From NCBI GenBank assembly GCA_028278225.1, contig JANQEU010000061.1, positions 124,001-188,000 of the forward strand: a stretch of DNA of 64,000 nt, given 5' to 3'. The DNA is from Cyclobacteriaceae bacterium (GTDB lineage Bacteria > Bacteroidota > Bacteroidia > Cytophagales > Cyclobacteriaceae). A model generated the notes under the pieces. That model searched no databases. It was not told the origin of the DNA and was given only the letters and a program-made list of their open reading frames with translations. Of this stretch, positions 55,164 to 63,344 are shown in pieces; the first letter of the stretch is position 1, and each line of letters starts with the position of its first letter. The position numbers and the translations under genes were made by a program.

Positions 55164-55188
55164 GTAAACTCAGTCGGACTCAGTTTAC
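55164..55188. terminator. Possible bidirectional hairpin between CotH and gldB
   Basis: GTAAACT (55164-55170) pairs with AGTTTAC (55182-55188) and inner AGT/ACT extends the stem past one mismatch. It sits at the facing 3' ends of the CotH gene and gldB and overlaps the gldB stop. No long T-run follows, so termination is only possible. Confidence 0.35.
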
Positions 55189-56169
55189 ATTCTTCGGTTT
55201 GTACCCGCTCATCGCAAATATTTGATGATGGTTTGTCTCGCTTAGAAGTTCCTGCAAGGGAACATCTGTCTTTTCCGCATATTTCTTCACGATCTCCCAG
55301 CCTACCCATGCGCCGATCCTGCCGGGACACTTTTCCCCGATCTCATAGACATTGGGTCTTTCCCCGATAAACTTCTTTTTGGTAAACTCACTGGTTTCAT
55401 ACAACACCTCATTCTGGATAAGGCTGGCCCAGATGATCTCCTGGTTGGCCTTTACATCTTCCATTTCCGTGGCCGTAAAGCCAATGATTTCATGGTCAGG
55501 CGTGCAGGGCAAAAGCAGGCTCAGGAAATAATACACTTTTCCGAAATCGATCATTTCCGATAGTAATGTGTTTTCAACCCCCGTTGCAGCCCTGCTGTTC
55601 ACCACAAATTTCAGGATGGTCGGTGCCAGGTAGTCATAATTGTACCTTCTCAATATATATTGTGGGATATCGTTGGGGCGGAAAGTGGCCTCCTCACCGA
55701 TGAAGTAATCAATGCCAATGATGATCACCGAGTCCGAAATGAACAGGTCGTTGTATAGCCCTGAAACCATCGTCCTGATACGGGGTACCGGCGTTTCCGG
55801 GTAATAATATTGCAGGTTGCCGATACCTGTCTCAAGGTCGGCTTTCAGTTTGCCTCCATTCTCGTCGAAGGCGGTCACTGCCTCCCGGTAAAGGGTGTCC
55901 ACATAAGGGTCCTGCACTACTCCGAAAATGCGATTTGCCAGGATCTGAAGGTTTGGATACTCATTTGCGTAGAAAAAGCCGTCGCTGATGACCCTGTTGT
56001 TTTCGAGAAAGCTTACCACCTCTTCTGCCGAGCCGAACCCGAATAACCCGACGTCCGTCCGCTCAATGTCGATGGTAATGCCGTAATCCGGAGCGGGCAC
56101 TTCCCTGCACATTTTATCCTGACACCCGATCAAGAAAACAAAACCAAACATTAGGGAAACTGACCGCAT
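55180..56169 (-). CDS. gldB: Gliding motility lipoprotein GldB
   Basis: The 329 residues from ATG 56169 have a lipoprotein signal (FLIGC). A longer upstream frame lacks a start that makes sense. It matches GldB through IDIERTDVGLF at the start, VVQDPYVDTLYREAV, GIDYFIGEEATFRPNDIPQYILRRYN, LLSEMIDFGKVYYFL, KKFIGERPNVYEI and CPGRIGAWVGWEIVKKY. GldB is needed for gliding and works with the GldKLMN/T9SS motor through an unclear role. A TACTTTTG box lies 18 bases before the ATG. Confidence 0.92.
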   Translation of the reverse strand: MRSVSLMFGFVFLIGCQDKMCREVPAPDYGITIDIERTDVGLFGFGSAEEVVSFLENNRVISDGFFYANEYPNLQILANRIFGVVQDPYVDTLYREAVTAFDENGGKLKADLETGIGNLQYYYPETPVPRIRTMVSGLYNDLFISDSVIIIGIDYFIGEEATFRPNDIPQYILRRYNYDYLAPTILKFVVNSRAATGVENTLLSEMIDFGKVYYFLSLLLPCTPDHEIIGFTATEMEDVKANQEIIWASLIQNEVLYETSEFTKKKFIGERPNVYEIGEKCPGRIGAWVGWEIVKKYAEKTDVPLQELLSETNHHQIFAMSGYKPKNVN

Positions 56170-56187
56170 ACTCACTATTTTTGGCTG

Positions 56188-56195
56188 CAAAAGTA
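56188..56195 (-). promoter_or_regulatory. Candidate -7 box of gldB
   Basis: The minus strand reads TACTTTTG, a perfect TAnnTTTG, 18 bases before the gldB ATG. No TTTG is seen 18-20 bases upstream. The divergent barrel gene starts at 56216, so the two share a very short control region. Confidence 0.45.
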
Positions 56196-56215
56196 GATCA
56201 ATTATACATAAGGTG

Positions 56216-56851
56216 ATGCGCGTATCCATTTTCACAATTCTTTTCATCCTTTGTCTCTCATTCACATCGGCAGGCCAGGTAAAGTTAGGTTTGAAGTTTT
56301 CACCTTCATTGACAAGCAGTCGCACACCAACTTACAAAGACACCATCCAGGTAGAAGGAAACGGATCCAACTTCCGCTTTGCGTTGGGATTGATTGTTGA
56401 CAATTCCTTTTCCGAAACATATGCATTTAGTACAGGTATTTTGTTTGTACCGAAGCGTATAAGTTTTTCGGTTGACGGTCCGCACCCAAATACCAGCGAA
56501 GTTTACAATCTCCAGTACCTGCAAATCCCGGTTACGCTTAAGCTTTATACTAACGAAATCGTCCCGGACCTAAGTGTATTTTTCCAGGTGGGCGGAGCTC
56601 CGGAGATAAAGATCTTCGAAGAGGCCGACAAAGAAACCTACACCCTGATCGATAGTTTTAAGCCTCTGGATGTAAACGTAATGCTCGGGGCAGGCGTAGA
56701 ATACCGCGCCGGGATCAATACGGTTTTATTTATAAACGGTAGCTTTCAGCGCGGACTGATGAACATCGTCGACTCCACAACGCCGGAAATAGGTGACGAT
56801 TTCGCCATCAGGAACACGGTCTTTATGTTTGACCTGGGGATTAAGTTCTAG
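56216..56851 (+). CDS. PorT-like outer-membrane beta-barrel
   Basis: The 211 residues have a signal peptide (ending about TSAGQVK) and the eight-strand barrel pattern of the PorT/OmpA-like family, from VKLGLKFSPSLTSSRTP to FMFDLGIKF at the end. Conserved-looking pieces are YNLQYLQIPVTLKLY and FFQVGGAPEIKI. It starts at ATG 56216 after an in-frame GTG. PorT proteins assist the T9SS, but many similar barrels have other roles. It faces ribonuclease G and is divergent from gldB. Confidence 0.8.
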   Translation: MRVSIFTILFILCLSFTSAGQVKLGLKFSPSLTSSRTPTYKDTIQVEGNGSNFRFALGLIVDNSFSETYAFSTGILFVPKRISFSVDGPHPNTSEVYNLQYLQIPVTLKLYTNEIVPDLSVFFQVGGAPEIKIFEEADKETYTLIDSFKPLDVNVMLGAGVEYRAGINTVLFINGSFQRGLMNIVDSTTPEIGDDFAIRNTVFMFDLGIKF

Positions 56852-56878
56852 TGCCGTCAGGGTATGGTTTGGTTAACA

Positions 56879-58429
56879 CTAGATCTGGATCAGTTCCCCG
56901 TTTTCGTTTATAAAGTTATACTCCGTCAACGCCAGGGATGAATCCTCGATCACGGTTACCCACTTCATATATTTCAGATACCATTCAAAGCGTTTTGAAA
57001 TGAGTCCTTTGGTGAAATAAGCGGCGAGGTACGGATGTACAGCCACTTTAAGCTTTCTTTCATTTTGCTTTGTAAAAAAGTATTTTATGGTATTCTCGAT
57101 TTGATCCGCTACCAGGATCGAAGCTGAAATATTACCGGTCCCGCCACAGGTCGGACACAGTTCTTTTGTGGCAATATTCAATTCCGGTCTCACCCGCTGA
57201 CGGGTGATCTGAAGTAAACCGAATTTTGAAAGCGGCAGGATCGTGTGCTTGGATCGATCATCTGACATCTCTTCCTTCATCCTTCTGTACAGCAGCTTCT
57301 TATTTTCGGTCCTCCGCATATCGATGAAGTCAACGACAATGATGCCTCCCATATCACGTAACCTCAGCTGACGCGCGACTTCTTTTGCTGCCTCGAGGTT
57401 CACTGTCAAAGCGGTGGTTTCCTGATCTTCTTCGCGGTTGGACTTATTACCGCTGTTGACGTCAATGACATGTAAGGCCTCTGTGTGCTCTATGATCAGA
57501 TAGCCTCCGTTCGCCACGGAAACGGACTTGCCAAATGACGTTTTAAGCTGCTTTTCAATACCAAAGTTCTCAAAGATCTTGGCTCTTCCGTTGTAGAGCT
57601 TTATGATCTTCTCCTTTTCCGGGGCTATGGTGTTGATGTATGATTTGATTTCGCCGAAGAGCTTTTTATCATCGACCGTGATGGAATCAAAGGACCCATC
57701 CAGCACATCCCTCAGGATGGAATTTGCCCGGCTCACTTCTCCGATTATTTTATCCCTGGCTTTGGCATTCCGGAGGGTTTTCATTCCATTTTGCCAGGTC
57801 TCTACCAGGTTACGGAGATCTTTGTCCAACTCTTTTACATCCTTACCCTGGGCCACCGTGCGGATGATCACACCGAAATGCTCAGGCTTTATGGAATTAA
57901 TTAGACGAGACAGTCGCTTCCTCTCGTTGCTGTCCGTAATTTTTTTTGAAACGTTGACCGCTTTCGAAAATGGTACGAGTACCAAATAGCGGCCTGCTAT
58001 TGACAACTCACAGGATAGTCGGGGGCCTTTTGTAGAAATTGGTTCCTTAACAACCTGAACCAATATCTTCTGATTTTTGGTAAGAACCTGATTGATCTTT
58101 CCCAGTTTATTGATGTCCCGTTCATGTTTAAAGCCGGTAAGCATGGTACCGGCATTTTTCTTTGATTGAATAAGCTTGGTAAACTTATTCAGGGACTGAA
58201 CCTGAGGTCCCAGGTCCAGGTAGTGCAGAAAGGCGTCTTTTTCATATCCAATATCAATGAAAGTGGCATTTAGCCCCTGTACAACCTTCCTTACGCTCCC
58301 AAGATAAATATCTCCAACATTGAACTGATTACCATCTTCTTCCTGGTGAAATTCAGTTAACTTCTTCCCCTTCAGTAAAGCGATCCGACATCCATTTTGA
58401 GTTGAATTGATGATCAATTCATTGCTCAC
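56879..58429 (-). CDS. rng: Ribonuclease G (RNase E/G family)
   Basis: The 516 residues start at GTG 58429 (GTG AGC AAT GAA). The S1 domain (about 38-125) begins FNVGDIYLGSVRKVVQGLNATFIDIG. The catalytic domain has HVIDVNSGNKS and IIVVDFIDM, each with a metal-binding Asp, and the Zn-link CPTCGGTG. It is the usual length for RNase G, without the long tail of RNase E. It cleaves rRNA precursors and mRNA in the cytosol. The 29-residue basic protein gene ends 20 bases upstream of its start. Confidence 0.93.
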   Translation of the reverse strand: MSNELIINSTQNGCRIALLKGKKLTEFHQEEDGNQFNVGDIYLGSVRKVVQGLNATFIDIGYEKDAFLHYLDLGPQVQSLNKFTKLIQSKKNAGTMLTGFKHERDINKLGKINQVLTKNQKILVQVVKEPISTKGPRLSCELSIAGRYLVLVPFSKAVNVSKKITDSNERKRLSRLINSIKPEHFGVIIRTVAQGKDVKELDKDLRNLVETWQNGMKTLRNAKARDKIIGEVSRANSILRDVLDGSFDSITVDDKKLFGEIKSYINTIAPEKEKIIKLYNGRAKIFENFGIEKQLKTSFGKSVSVANGGYLIIEHTEALHVIDVNSGNKSNREEDQETTALTVNLEAAKEVARQLRLRDMGGIIVVDFIDMRRTENKKLLYRRMKEEMSDDRSKHTILPLSKFGLLQITRQRVRPELNIATKELCPTCGGTGNISASILVADQIENTIKYFFTKQNERKLKVAVHPYLAAYFTKGLISKRFEWYLKYMKWVTVIEDSSLALTEYNFINENGELIQI

Positions 58430-58448
58430 AGTACTATCGGATTAAGTG

Positions 58449-58538
58449 TTACTTCTTTTTGTGTCTGTTTTTTCTAAGTCTCTTTTTTCGTTTGTGTGTA
58501 GAGATCTTATGTCTCTTTCTCTTTTTACCGCAAGGCAT
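58449..58538 (-). CDS. 29-residue basic protein, AURKAIP1/COX24-type
   Basis: ATG 58538 to TAA 58449 encodes MPCGKKRKRHKISTHKRKKR and LRKNRHKKK. This matches the very short, Lys/Arg-rich Bacteroidota proteins annotated with an AURKAIP1/COX24 domain, which in mitochondria belongs to a small-subunit ribosomal protein. So it is likely a ribosome-associated protein. It sits between the TPR gene (24 bases upstream) and ribonuclease G (20 bases downstream). Many gene finders miss it because of its length. Confidence 0.85.
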   Translation of the reverse strand: MPCGKKRKRHKISTHKRKKRLRKNRHKKK

Positions 58539-58562
58539 AATTCGTTAATTTTTTTAAAATTT

Positions 58563-59339
58563 CTAGTTTCTTAAATATTCTGCAGCTGCAGCCTTCAATG
58601 CCGGATCGGCATCTTCAGCTTCAGCGATCTTTTCAAATAATTCAGTTGCTCTGTCATCCAACGCCACTTCCAGGTAACACACCCCCAGATAGAGCATCGC
58701 CTCAAAATCTGCAGTATCTTTCTCCAGCAGCGCCTCAAATCTTTCTATCCCTTTATCATACTGACCGGATTGTATTGACAATAATCCAAGGTTGATGATG
58801 GCCTCCCGATTATCCGGGTCCGTTTCTACAACTTCTCTCAGCATCGCAATACCGGCCATCGGATTTTCCGTTACCACCAGTGTCATTGCCAGCCTTGTTT
58901 TAGCAGCAAGATTTTCAGGTTCTGATTCCAATATCCTGTCCAGAACCTCCCGCGCCTCAAAAGCTGCTGCATACGCTTCATCTCCCGGGACCGTTCGCTC
59001 AAAGACGGTATAGAGGATCACTCCCGCTTTTTTCAGATTTTGTAAAGAACTATCTCTTTGAAGGGACCTTTTCGAAATACTTGCAGCGCTGTCGGCCAGC
59101 CCGTATTTCAAATAGTACCTCGCCAAAGAGTCCGCAAAGTTAGCGTAATTTTCTAAATTTTCTTTTCGGAGCTCCTCTCTCAATGAAGCGATTGCGGCTT
59201 CATCCTCCGGAGATACGGAGAACTCGTGCGATTCGATATCAGCATCAGCTTCATTCTCAACTACTACCCTTGGGAGTCTGTATAAAACAATGACCAGGAT
59301 GATCCCACCTGTCACCAGCAGGATTTGGGACTTTGTCAT
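58563..59339 (-). CDS. Membrane-anchored TPR protein
   Basis: The 258 residues have one N-terminal membrane helix (about 5-22) and five to six tetratricopeptide repeats (about 55-250), such as AIINLGLLSIQSGQYDKGIERF and AMLYLGVCYLEVALDDRATELF split here into two helices. TPRs bind partner proteins; no partner is known. The gene follows HU by 3 bases and precedes the small basic protein and rng. This order is one commonly kept in the phylum. Confidence 0.85.
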   Translation of the reverse strand: MTKSQILLVTGGIILVIVLYRLPRVVVENEADADIESHEFSVSPEDEAAIASLREELRKENLENYANFADSLARYYLKYGLADSAASISKRSLQRDSSLQNLKKAGVILYTVFERTVPGDEAYAAAFEAREVLDRILESEPENLAAKTRLAMTLVVTENPMAGIAMLREVVETDPDNREAIINLGLLSIQSGQYDKGIERFEALLEKDTADFEAMLYLGVCYLEVALDDRATELFEKIAEAEDADPALKAAAAEYLRN

Positions 59340-59342
59340 GAA

Positions 59343-59642
59343 TTAAGCCCTGGCTTTCAGTTTGGGGCTCTTCTTGATCTTCTCGATGAATATTTTGGAT
59401 GGCTTAAAACTGGGCACATAATGTTCATCGATAACAATTGCCGTGTTCTTGGATATGTTTCGTGCAATCTTTCTTGCTCGCATTTTGTTGACGAAACTTC
59501 CAAATCCACGGACATAGATATTATCCCCTTCCGCCATGGAGTTTTTTACAACTGCGAAAAAGGCCTCAACAGTTGCCTGAACATCTGCTTTGTCTATACC
59601 TGTCTTTTCAGAAATTTCGTTAATTACATCCGCTTTAGTCAC
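59343..59642 (-). CDS. HU/IHF-family DNA-binding protein
   Basis: The 99 residues fit HU: VINEISEKTGIDKADVQATV at the N-terminus, FFAVVKNSMAEGDNIYVRGFG and the arm region KMRARKIARNISKN, with the tip proline replaced near IVIDEHYVPSFKP. It bends and packages DNA. The start is GTG 59642. It has a good promoter (59718-59687) with a leader of about 40 bases. It shares the control region with mutY. Confidence 0.93.
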   Translation of the reverse strand: MTKADVINEISEKTGIDKADVQATVEAFFAVVKNSMAEGDNIYVRGFGSFVNKMRARKIARNISKNTAIVIDEHYVPSFKPSKIFIEKIKKSPKLKARA

Positions 59643-59683
59643 TTTGGATTTGTTTTAGTTGATAATTGTGTCGTGATTCAGGG

Positions 59684-59718
59684 CGTCAAATTTAATTTTG
59701 ACGACCATAAATACAAAG
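59684..59718. promoter_or_regulatory. Bidirectional promoter region of HU and mutY
   Basis: For HU (minus): TTTG (59718-59715), a 20-base spacer and TAAATTTG (59694-59687). For mutY (plus): TAATTTTG (59693-59700) without a clear -33. The two -7 boxes overlap inside the inverted repeat CGTCAAA-N6-TTTGACG (59684-59703), which could also be an operator. Confidence 0.65.
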
Positions 59719-59744
59719 GCAAGTGAATTTATTTACAATAAAAA

Positions 59745-60794
59745 TTGAAAGCATCGGCCGATAATCTCATAAATACCTTAATTAACTGGTACTCAATTGA
59801 AAAGAGAGATCTTCCGTGGCGAAGGGACCCTACCCCATACAAGGTCTGGCTTTCTGAAATCATCCTGCAGCAAACGAGGGTCGTACAGGGTCTGCCTTAT
59901 TTTGAGCGGTTCGTGGAGCAGTATCCCTCTGTTTTTGAACTTGCAGCGGCAAGTGAAATGAATGTCCTGAAATTATGGGAGGGTCTTGGATATTATTCAC
60001 GGGCCCGCAATCTCCACTTTGCCGCCCGGCAGATCGTAAACGATCATAACGGCCATTTCCCGCGGACGTGCCATGAGCTGCTGAAGCTGAAAGGTATCGG
60101 CCCTTATACTGCTGCGGCCATTGCTTCCATCTGCTTCGGGGAAGCTGCGCCGGTGCTGGACGGCAACGTGTACAGGGTAATTGCCCGGTTGTATGGATTG
60201 ACCAGTGATATTTCCGCCCCGAAAAGCAGGAAATCGTTTTTAGACATACTTGAAGATCTGATCGGGGATCACCATCCGGGGGATTTCAACCAGGCCCTAA
60301 TGGAACTGGGCGCTATGATCTGCTTACCTAAATCTCCAAGGTGCGGGGAATGCCCTTTAATCTCTTTTTGCTTTGCCTTCAAAAATAAGAACCAGTCCGC
60401 TTTTCCCGTAAAAAACAAAAGACCGGAGGTGCGAACCCGGGATTTTCATTACCTAGCCATCACCTATAAGGACCGGGTGGGAATGAAGAAACGCTCCGCC
60501 GGCGATATCTGGCAGGGACTTTATGAATTTGCGCTGGAGGAAGGCCGGTTTGACATCAAAAAGAATTTGAAGGATCATGATGATTTGAATGTGCGGGGGA
60601 CTCACGGCCCGGTCAGGCATGTCCTGACGCATCAGAAAATTTTTACAACTTTCTATCACGTCGAGGCTTCGCAGGAGCACATATTTAAAAAAATGCTCAA
60701 TTATTATGACCTGATTCCATACTCTTGGGATGAAGTGGTAACTTTGCCTAAATCAAAACTGATAATCAACTATTTGAAGCAATTCGAATTTTGA
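59745..60794 (+). CDS. mutY: A/G-specific adenine glycosylase
   Basis: The 349 residues start at TTG; the frame has no ATG before the conserved WYSIEKRDLPWRRDPTPY. The helix-hairpin-helix is LLKLKGIGPYTAAAIASI, the catalytic Asp follows in APVLDGNVYRVIARL, and the four iron-sulfur cysteines are in CLPKSPRCGECPLISFC. A NUDIX-like C-terminal domain recognises 8-oxoG. It removes A mispaired with 8-oxoguanine. It is first in the mutY-ssb-gldE-gldD block, an order kept in gliding Bacteroidota. Confidence 0.96.
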   Translation: MKASADNLINTLINWYSIEKRDLPWRRDPTPYKVWLSEIILQQTRVVQGLPYFERFVEQYPSVFELAAASEMNVLKLWEGLGYYSRARNLHFAARQIVNDHNGHFPRTCHELLKLKGIGPYTAAAIASICFGEAAPVLDGNVYRVIARLYGLTSDISAPKSRKSFLDILEDLIGDHHPGDFNQALMELGAMICLPKSPRCGECPLISFCFAFKNKNQSAFPVKNKRPEVRTRDFHYLAITYKDRVGMKKRSAGDIWQGLYEFALEEGRFDIKKNLKDHDDLNVRGTHGPVRHVLTHQKIFTTFYHVEASQEHIFKKMLNYYDLIPYSWDEVVTLPKSKLIINYLKQFEF

Positions 60795-60807
60795 GTACAT
60801 TTAATTT

Positions 60808-61269
60808 ATGGCCGGAGTAAATAAAGTTATCCTGATTGGGAATTTGGGCAAGGACCCGGAGGTGAGGTACCTGGAAAATGGTTCTGTTGTGGCAAACGTC
60901 ACGTTGGCAACTACCGAATCATACAAGGATAAAGCCGGTAACCGCATTGACAATACCGAGTGGCATGATCTCGAGATGTGGGACGGCCTGGCCAAAATTG
61001 CCGAGCAGTATCTTTCCAAGGGCAAAAGCATCTATGTGGAAGGAAGGATCAAGTCGGATACGTGGCAGGATGATCAGGGCAATAACCGTAAGAGAATAAG
61101 AATTAGAGTTCAAAATATGACGATGCTGGGTGGCGCTCCGGCAGGCGGAGGTATGGTAAATCAGCCTGTCAGCTCAAAACCACCGGTTTCGGAACCTCAG
61201 AGCACGGGGAGTTCGACACAAACTTTCGAACAACCTGCGGATGACGTGACAGACGATCTTCCGTTCTAG
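60808..61269 (+). CDS. ssb: Single-stranded DNA-binding protein
   Basis: The 153 residues have an OB fold (about 1-110: VNKVILIGNLGKDPEVRYLENG, WHDLEMWDGLAKIAEQYLSKG), a Gly/Pro/Ser linker and the acidic tip DDVTDDLPF that binds partner proteins. It protects single strands in replication and repair. It lies 13 bases after mutY and 20 before gldE. Confidence 0.97.
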   Translation: MAGVNKVILIGNLGKDPEVRYLENGSVVANVTLATTESYKDKAGNRIDNTEWHDLEMWDGLAKIAEQYLSKGKSIYVEGRIKSDTWQDDQGNNRKRIRIRVQNMTMLGGAPAGGGMVNQPVSSKPPVSEPQSTGSSTQTFEQPADDVTDDLPF

Positions 61270-61289
61270 TTGGACCAAATAGCTATTGA

Positions 61290-62639
61290 TTGGAAACATC
61301 ACTTGACGACCCTTACCCCTCGGTACTGCCAGGGTTTATATCGGATCTACCGCTTTCATTTTATCTTGTCTATGGCATCCTGATCATTTGCCTGCTGGCG
61401 ATATCGGGCCTTATTTCAGGATCTGAAGTGGCATTTTTCTCTCTTTCTCCGGATAACGTTGAGAAAGAGGATGATAAAAGGAATAATAAGATCGTGAAAC
61501 TGCTGCGCCAACCCCAGCAATTACTTGCCACGATCCTCATATTAAACAACCTGGTGAATGTACTGATCGTGACTTTGTCCACTTATGCTACATGGCAGAT
61601 CGTCGGGAACAAGACCGCGGGGGGTATTGCCCTGCTGATCCTGACCATAGTGGTGACGGTGCTGATCATCTTTTTCGGAGAGATCGTGCCCAAGGTCTTT
61701 GCCAGTCACAATTCGCTGAATTTTGCCCGCTTCACGACGCCATTCATATTCTTTTTCAACCATTTCCTTCGCCCGGTTTCCTGGCTGCTGATGTCAATCA
61801 GCAACGTGATCGAAAAGCGGATCGAACGAAAAGGGTACAACCTCTCCGTAGACGAGCTGAACCAGGCCCTCGAGATTACCGCCGAAGAAACCACCACCGA
61901 GGAAGAAAAAGGAATACTTAAGGGAATTGTGAACTTTGGGACATTGTCCGTAAAACAGGTCATGAAGTCCCGGATGGACATCACAGCCATCGATATTGAA
62001 ACGGATTTTCATGAGCTCATGGACCAGGTCAACAAAACAGGATTTTCCCGGATACCGATCTACAATGAGACCATCGATAAGATCGAAGGCATCCTGTACA
62101 TCAAGGACCTTCTGCCACACCTGCATAAAGACGAAGATTTCAAGTGGCAGACCTTGTTGCGGGAGGGATATTTCGTACCGGAAAGTAAAAAGATCGATGA
62201 CCTCCTGAAAGATTTTCAGGAGATGCACGTTCATATGGCACTGGTAGTGGATGAATACGGGGGAACCGAAGGTCTGATCACAATGGAGGATATCATAGAA
62301 GAAATTGTAGGCGAGATCACCGATGAATTTGATGAAGACGATGACGTCTTTTATAGAAAGATCGACAGTAATACGTATGTCTTTGAGGGGAAAACCTCTT
62401 TGAATGACGTCTGCAAGATCCTGCAGATCGATCAGAGCATATTTGATGCGGTCAAGGGAGAAAGCGAGTCTTTGGGGGGCCTGCTCCTGGAGATCAACCA
62501 AAAGCTTCCGAACGCAGGGGAGAAGATAAAATTCGAGCATTTCCTGTTTACCATTGTGGCGGTGGATCAAAAGAGAATTAAGCGTGTCAGGGTATTTATG
62601 GAGCCCGCAAACGATGTGATCAGCAGTCATGAGGGCTAG
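61290..62639 (+). CDS. gldE: Gliding motility-associated protein GldE (CNNM/CBS transporter family)
   Basis: The 449 residues start at TTG. They have four helices in the CNNM domain (about 20-190; [17 protein letters not shown] at the first, [14 protein letters not shown] later), two CBS domains (about 215-340: [31 protein letters not shown]) and the C-terminal CorC/HlyC-type domain. The position between ssb and gldD makes it GldE, a partner of GldD in gliding. The family moves Mg2+/other ions, so its true role in gliding is not settled. Confidence 0.93.
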   Translation: METSLDDPYPSVLPGFISDLPLSFYLVYGILIICLLAISGLISGSEVAFFSLSPDNVEKEDDKRNNKIVKLLRQPQQLLATILILNNLVNVLIVTLSTYATWQIVGNKTAGGIALLILTIVVTVLIIFFGEIVPKVFASHNSLNFARFTTPFIFFFNHFLRPVSWLLMSISNVIEKRIERKGYNLSVDELNQALEITAEETTTEEEKGILKGIVNFGTLSVKQVMKSRMDITAIDIETDFHELMDQVNKTGFSRIPIYNETIDKIEGILYIKDLLPHLHKDEDFKWQTLLREGYFVPESKKIDDLLKDFQEMHVHMALVVDEYGGTEGLITMEDIIEEIVGEITDEFDEDDDVFYRKIDSNTYVFEGKTSLNDVCKILQIDQSIFDAVKGESESLGGLLLEINQKLPNAGEKIKFEHFLFTIVAVDQKRIKRVRVFMEPANDVISSHEG

Positions 62640-63198
62640 TTTACTTTTTATTGCATTCATCGTCGTGGCAGGATGTGAAAAGACCTACCTGCCCAAACCC
62701 AAAGGCTATAACCGGATCATTTTACCGGAAGCCGAATACCGGTCCCTTCCGGATACTTTCCCCTATGATTTTGAGTACTCCCGGCATGCCGGTATTTACA
62801 GAGATACTACGTGGATATCGGAGCGGTACTGGATCGATCTGTACTACCCGTATTTCGATGCTACGGTCCAGATCACCTATAAGCCCATTACCAAGGATTC
62901 CCTGGTAGAAGATTACCTGAATGACAGTTACCGGCTGACCTCCAAACACAATATCAAGGCCTACGCTATCGAGGAAAAAGTGCTTTTCCTGAAAAGTGGA
63001 AATGTGGCAACTGTCAGCGAGCTGGAAGGGGAGGTCCCGAGCCAGTTTCAGTTTCACATCACCGATAGTGTGAATCATTTTTTGAGAGGCTCACTGTATT
63101 TTCAGATGGCCACAAAAAACGACTCCCTGCGGCCCTCGATTGACTTCATTAAAAATGACATTGTGCATCTGCTGAATACACTGGAGTGGCGGGAGTAG
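62629..63198 (+). CDS. gldD: Gliding motility lipoprotein GldD
   Basis: The 189 residues have a lipoprotein signal (VVAGCEKT) and the GldD pattern: [70 protein letters not shown] and [11 protein letters not shown]. It overlaps gldE by 11 bases and is required for gliding in Flavobacterium. With it ends the conserved block. The 146 bases after it hold no feature I can name. Confidence 0.94.
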   Translation: MRASLLFIAFIVVAGCEKTYLPKPKGYNRIILPEAEYRSLPDTFPYDFEYSRHAGIYRDTTWISERYWIDLYYPYFDATVQITYKPITKDSLVEDYLNDSYRLTSKHNIKAYAIEEKVLFLKSGNVATVSELEGEVPSQFQFHITDSVNHFLRGSLYFQMATKNDSLRPSIDFIKNDIVHLLNTLEWRE

Positions 63199-63344
63199 GG
63201 TGTTGTGTTTAATATAAATGGAATTATTTCCAAATCAAAAATCCATATGACTAAACGGAAAATCCTCTAACAAAGGTGCAGCCCATAGAATTGGAAAGAT
63301 TTTGCTAAGTCTAGCTAAGCGGTATATCAACCTCCATTAGAATG

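Noticed and set aside
61794-62660. Minus-strand frame of 288 codons opposite gldE
   Set aside because: It is antisense to an intact, strongly conserved gldE and shows no domain; a codon-bias shadow.
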